From Gammaproteobacteria bacterium (GTDB lineage: Bacteria > Pseudomonadota > Gammaproteobacteria > Pseudomonadales > Halieaceae): 58,024 nt of DNA. The position numbers and the translations under genes were made by a program. The notes beneath the pieces are model-generated. The model was not told the DNA's origin and did not search any database. It worked only from the letters and a program-made list of their open reading frames with translations. The DNA lies in contig JAIBDN010000010.1 of assembly GCA_024686215.1 (NCBI GenBank), forward strand, positions 1 through 58,024. Reading direction: 5' to 3'. Below are positions 54,857 through 58,024 of the stretch, piece by piece (the stretch's first letter is position 1; each line of letters starts with the position of its first letter).

Positions 54857-55612
54857 ATGAAAATATTCACAGCAACCCTGGTAATTATCTTCGCAGCCAT
54901 CGCGGTCGGTGCTCAAGCAGACTGGAAAGACTTGCTGGATGAGCTTCCAGAAAGCGCCCAGAATGCCCTCACCACCACCGCTGCGGCCGATGTCGCTGGA
55001 GTATCAACAGAGGAAATGGTGGCAGGCCTCAAGGAAGCGTTGAATACCGCCACCGCAATAGCAGTGGACAGGCTAGGCCAGGAGGGAGGCTATCTCGACA
55101 ACCCCGCAATCAGAATCCCTATGCCGAAAGAGCTCTCATGGATTGAAAAAGGGCTGCGCCAGGTTGGCCAGGAAGATATGGCAGATGAATTCGTTACCAC
55201 CATGAATCGCGCGGCGGAGCAAGCGGTCCCGGCAGCGCTTAACCAATTTCAGGGCGCGATTGAGAACATGACCCTCAAAGATGCAGAAGGCATACTGCAT
55301 GGGCCTGAAGACGCCGCCACCCAATATTTCCGGAAGCATAGTGAGGCAGCCTTGCGGGAGCAGTTCCTACCGATTGTGCAGGAAACCACCTCAAGCGCAG
55401 GTGTGACCTCAACCTACCAGGACATTATGGAACAGCTTGGCAGCTATAGTAGCTTCCTTCAGCCGCAATCACTGGATGTAGATGAATATGTGACCGATGA
55501 AGCACTAAATGGACTGTTTGCAATAGTGGCACAAGAAGAAAAGCGTATTAGAGAGGACCCAGTTGCCCGCTCCTCTGAGTTACTCAAAAAGGTATTCAGC
55601 AATGGCTCATAA
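54857..55612 (+). CDS. DUF4197 exported protein
   Basis: A 251-residue protein with a signal peptide cut near GAQA-DWKD. It contains the DUF4197 pattern: GLKEALNTATAIAVDRLGQE, GYLDNPAIRIPMPKELSWIE, EFVTTMNRAAEQAVPAALNQ and ATQYFRKHSEAALREQFLPI, and ends VTDEALNGLFAIVAQEEKRI. The family is widespread in proteobacteria, helical and periplasmic, and without known function. Length is typical. It is the one clearly intact housekeeping-like gene in this right-hand accessory stretch. Confidence 0.87.
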   Translation: MKIFTATLVIIFAAIAVGAQADWKDLLDELPESAQNALTTTAAADVAGVSTEEMVAGLKEALNTATAIAVDRLGQEGGYLDNPAIRIPMPKELSWIEKGLRQVGQEDMADEFVTTMNRAAEQAVPAALNQFQGAIENMTLKDAEGILHGPEDAATQYFRKHSEAALREQFLPIVQETTSSAGVTSTYQDIMEQLGSYSSFLQPQSLDVDEYVTDEALNGLFAIVAQEEKRIREDPVARSSELLKKVFSNGS

Positions 55613-55640
55613 CGTGTTTCTGTACCAAGCTGATGTCCTT

Positions 55641-55853
55641 TTAAGTGTCCAGGCAACCTACCGCCGGCGGCACCTGAAGAGACCACTCTACCGGCGTCCT
55701 GTCCAGGCCTCCATAAGCGTATGCGGCACTGGATGCCCGAACTGCATCGACACTAGTGTCAAACCTACCTGTGCACTGGGCGGCGGTCTGTCCCTCGAGT
55801 TCCCAGCAGACGTGAGTCCTGTCAATACCGCCATAGATGTATGCAGCACTCAT
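55641..55853 (-). CDS. Small protein with two 40-residue repeats, coupled to csrA
   Basis: A 70-residue frame whose ATG overlaps the csrA stop by four bases (ATGA). It holds two imperfect copies 40 residues apart: [19 protein letters not shown] and [19 protein letters not shown], separated by a linker with a Cys. The DNA of the two copies is also similar, indicating a 120-base duplication. I do not recognise the family, and no signal peptide or membrane segment is seen. It could be a real co-translated protein or a piece of a larger repeat gene truncated at csrA. Confidence 0.45.
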   Translation of the reverse strand: MSAAYIYGGIDRTHVCWELEGQTAAQCTGRFDTSVDAVRASSAAYAYGGLDRTPVEWSLQVPPAVGCLDT

Positions 55854-56101
55854 GTGCGTTGCCCAATTGCTTCCTGACTCAGGCGCACCTTGTACTTAAC
55901 CTTATCCGACTGTGGTGCCGCTGGCGACTGGCGTGTTTGCTCCGCTGCGATGCGCTCGTACACTTCTTCTCTGTGAACAGAGACATCGCTGGGCGCACTA
56001 ATTCCGAACCGTATCTGGTGCTTGCGAATGCTAAGTACGGTGACGACAATGTCGTCTCCTATCACTAGCGATTCACCTACCTTTCTGGACAATATCAACA
56101 T
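55850..56101 (-). CDS. csrA: Carbon storage regulator CsrA, C-terminally extended
   Basis: An 83-residue CsrA/RsmA protein, a dimer that binds GGA motifs in mRNA leaders and controls translation. The start [39 protein letters not shown] and the key Arg in VHREEV match the family; canonical CsrA has about 60 residues, so an extra tail of about 20 (rich in Gln, Lys, Ser) is present. I start at the ATG at 56101 with AAGGGA upstream; the frame extends further without support. It is a second-copy type CsrA in an accessory region, not next to alaS or the usual serine tRNA gene. Confidence 0.9.
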   Translation of the reverse strand: MLILSRKVGESLVIGDDIVVTVLSIRKHQIRFGISAPSDVSVHREEVYERIAAEQTRQSPAAPQSDKVKYKVRLSQEAIGQRT

Positions 56102-56509
56102 GATCAAATCCCTTCGCTTTGTGGCTACACCGTCCGCGAGACGTGCATTCACGTCTACACCCGGTAAGCAACAACTAGGTAGCAATAAATATGCCTCGAA
56201 GAAAAAACCATATAAATCAGTTACAAGCGAAGATTAAGGACGTGAAGCATGAGGGTAGATTCATTTTCGAATGCGTAATGCATTGCAAAATGAGACTGCA
56301 GTAGTGGGCAGCTGCAATTTTGCCACTCAAACAGCACATGGGAAGTGCCCGCCTTAACCTCATAGAGGACTATATCCGGCAACGAATGGGACAGTCCGCT
56401 ACGAGGCCATCAGCGAAAAGCAGCTACCCCTCGCCCAGCTCCGGTCCAACGTCCGCATCTGCGGCTGGCTTGAAGTACAGCGGACAACTCGTCCGACAAC
56501 AGGTGCTTG
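56102..56509. other. Interval without a supported gene
   Basis: About 400 bases between the csrA start and the thioesterase end. A rightward frame without an ATG (around 56360-56570, reading VRYEAISEKQLPLAQLRSN) has some coding flavour, but overlaps the thioesterase 3' end and lacks a start. The csrA promoter should lie in the left part. Confidence 0.35.
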
Positions 56510-56917
56510 TTATGTATTGACTACACTAAACACACCGCTTGCTCTTACAATCCGCTTGGTGCCAACTGAAAAATAACAATTAGCAAAGGCCATACTTTTA
56601 CCTACTTTCTGAGTATCTGTGTATATCTCAATCCATTCGCCCAACCTGGCAGCCCCAGCATAATCTATACTCAAGCTGGCCGTTACAATGGGGACTGTTT
56701 CCTTTCCTTGAAATGCGGCATTGTAGCCAAGAGCAACATCTGCAAGGCTACTGAATACCCCGCCATGTACGAGTCCTCTAGCGTTGCAATGCTTTTCCTG
56801 TGCTCTCAGCCCTATAACCAAACCTGCATTAGTTTTCTTATTAAAGATTGGTCCCAACAAATCAAGATACGGACTAGTTCTAAATAACGGTTCAAAACCT
56901 TCTGGGATTTCACTCAT
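56510..56917 (-). CDS. PaaI-type hotdog thioesterase
   Basis: A 135-residue PaaI/YdiI-like thioesterase. RGLVHGGVFSSLADVALGYN is the hallmark H-G-G-x-x-x-x-x-x-D segment carrying the catalytic region, and TASLSIDYAGAARLGEWIEI is the following strand. I start at the ATG at 56917 (SEIPEGFEPL), the normal N-terminus of the family; the frame runs upstream to 56974. It should hydrolyse an acyl- or aryl-CoA. It sits among fragmentary genes, so its neighbours give no pathway. Confidence 0.85.
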   Translation of the reverse strand: MSEIPEGFEPLFRTSPYLDLLGPIFNKKTNAGLVIGLRAQEKHCNARGLVHGGVFSSLADVALGYNAAFQGKETVPIVTASLSIDYAGAARLGEWIEIYTDTQKVGKSMAFANCYFSVGTKRIVRASGVFSVVNT

Positions 56918-57202
56918 TGCTGAATCTCTGACTTTGCATAACAGATAAATACAGAGAATCGGTCTACATGACACCGATTCCCAGTATGCGCTTTCGTGGA
57001 TATTGGAAACTTCATATCAATCAACCTCCGGGCGACTTTACCTCCACATGCATTCGCATGTATAGAGAAATACGTCGCGAGAATCACCTACAGCACAGAA
57101 AAATCTTCCGCTATTAGACGAAAGCCAACACCACGCCATGCCTGTTGCCACCTCGTAGCGGACCACACTGGCGGCAGTTTCATTCTAAAGCCATCGCTTG
57201 TG

Positions 57203-57637
57203 TCACAAGTAAATCGCCATATCCACGCGGTGCATATCCGTCCCCCAACCATGATCTGTCACCAATGTTATCCTGGCTCCGAATTTTGCGAAGAAAGATG
57301 CTGCTTTATGACTGGTCGCAATGTGCACTACATTTGCTCCTGCAGCATTAGCCGAGGTTGAGACCCTTGCCATTATAATTGAGCCGAGATCCTGGCCCTG
57401 TGAATTGGGCGCAAGCAGAATCCAATTCAGCTCCTTTGCATCTGCATCTGCATCTGCATCTACATCGATATCAAATAGCCCAAAGGCACCCATGACCTTT
57501 CCTAAAACTTCGCATAATTCATAGTTTTCAGGGAGAGTGCCTAAAAAATGCAGGTAATCAGCTCTTTCGTTGGGAGCGAAGTATTCTGGGCAATTTGCAT
57601 CAAAGATGCGGAGGCAAGTCTGTTGATTTAAGTACTT
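57203..57637 (-). pseudogene. GNAT acetyltransferase without a start codon
   Basis: An open frame of 145 codons that begins directly after a TAG (57638-57640) and has no ATG, GTG or TTG before the conserved region. It reads CLRIFDANCPEYFAPNERAD (typical GNAT N-terminal region), KVMGAFGLFD, the acetyl-CoA loop NSQGQDLGSIIMA and HIATSHKAASFFAKFGARI, then an intact C-terminus. About ten N-terminal residues of the family are missing. An internal ATG at 57493 would yield only the C-terminal 96 residues. An in-frame (GCATCT)x4 repeat encodes an Asp-Ala run in a loop. Confidence 0.65.
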
Positions 57638-57802
57638 CTACTCGGGTATTGGTAGATCATGCGCACGCAGGAAGCTCAATTTATCCCAATAACCACGCTG
57701 GGAAACAATCAGGTCACTTTTTATGTAAAAGAATCCGCAACCGCGTAAGCCTATAGGGTCTTTCCACTCCAGTATTGCCCAATCACCATCCTGAAATTTC
57801 AT
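57638..57802 (-). pseudogene. C-terminal fragment of an NTF2-like protein
   Basis: A 54-codon frame from an ATG at 57802. It carries LEWKDPIGLRGCGFFYIKSD and ends GYWDKLSFLRAHDLPIPE, typical of the last strands and C-terminus of SnoaL/NTF2-like proteins, which are usually 120-145 residues. The N-terminal half is absent; a stop lies a few codons upstream. Its stop codon is in the same frame as the GNAT coding region that follows without a break. Most likely the 3' end of a gene broken by deletion. Confidence 0.5.
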
Positions 57803-58024
57803 GAGTGTTCACTTTGATGTTGAAAGTGGACCCTCAAGCCATTCTAGAGAATCACGCTGGCCCTAAGCGCAAAAAACAGTTCGGCCTCGGTCGTTTCTTG
57901 ATCCCTCTATCGTTCGATTCCTAACAAGGATAAACCGCTGTCCGATATCAGGCCAAAGCGCAGATTGGCGCATAGGGCCAAGCTGTTGGCGCGCTCTGCC
58001 ATGCCTCAACCTGGGTCAGTTAGC
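57803..58024. other. Right-edge interval without a supported gene
   Basis: About 220 bases with no convincing reading frame on either strand. If the NTF2-like fragment had an upstream half, it should be here, but no matching frame is visible. Confidence 0.4.

Noticed and set aside
54636..54860. 74-codon rightward frame before DUF4197
   Set aside because: Gln/Asn-rich because of an AACCAA run, lacks a ribosome site and family similarity.
56996..57361. 121-codon rightward frame opposite the GNAT region
   Set aside because: Its second half is antisense to the conserved GNAT C-terminus; Cys/His-rich random-looking composition.
1..58024. CRISPR arrays, tRNA or rRNA genes, prophage or transposase genes
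   Set aside because: I looked for regularly spaced repeats, cloverleaf-like sequences and transposase/integrase motifs and found none that I could support.

Overview
The window is chromosomal DNA from a gammaproteobacterium. The core gene order (gyrA-serC-pheA-tyrA-aroA-cmk-rpsA-ihfB on one side, mtaD-ubiG-mupP-yciK-rluB-scpB-scpA-yciO-PHP-yciB on the other) matches what I recall from Pseudomonas and Cellvibrionales-type marine bacteria. The FadL-type porin, three DUF3604 proteins and a ketosteroid-dehydrogenase-like flavoprotein fit an oligotrophic marine lineage such as Halieaceae or Spongiibacteraceae. That placement is inference, since no rRNA or tRNA gene is present.

Layout. 0-11 kb: an accessory block around two DUF3604 proteins (secreted, PHP-like metal-dependent hydrolase motifs), with a FadL porin, a second outer-membrane barrel, an AraC regulator, a long glutathione transferase and a coupled PpiC-HupE pair. 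A REP/MITE-like hairpin lies between the PpiC gene and the second DUF3604 gene. 11-12.2 kb: a MazEF toxin-antitoxin pair with a clear promoter/operator palindrome, then the tail of a decayed barrel gene. 12.2-19 kb: a DUF3313 protein, a luciferase-like monooxygenase, an unusual sugar-phosphate-isomerase-like/alpha-beta hydrolase fusion, an iron alcohol dehydrogenase, a small membrane protein and a LysR regulator. 19-24 kb: a DHH phosphoesterase and a WbpM-WbpL-epimerase trio, which looks like the conserved end of an O-antigen locus without its variable middle. 24-36 kb: comEA, pyrF, lapA, ihfB, rpsA, cmk, aroA, tyrA, pheA, serC and gyrA, all on the minus strand, giving aromatic amino acid/serine synthesis, translation and topology functions. 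36-47 kb: nucleoside salvage, ubiquinone and peptidoglycan-recycling genes, chromosome segregation (ScpAB), tRNA/rRNA modification and the yciB-yciI-SH3-cyclophilin-pdxJ run. 47-53.7 kb: a thioesterase, a KstD-like flavoprotein, cytochrome c', cytochrome b561, a NUDIX hydrolase and a third, cysteine-rich DUF3604 protein. 53.7-58 kb: a patchy, more AT-rich accessory end with YcxB-like, DUF4197, CsrA, PaaI and GNAT genes plus several fragments.

The most notable items are the DUF3604 neighbourhood, the fusion protein lacking the usual lactonase histidine, the mazEF operator, a csrA gene translationally coupled to a small duplicated-repeat protein, and an acetyltransferase frame that has lost its start codon at a junction with an NTF2-like tail.
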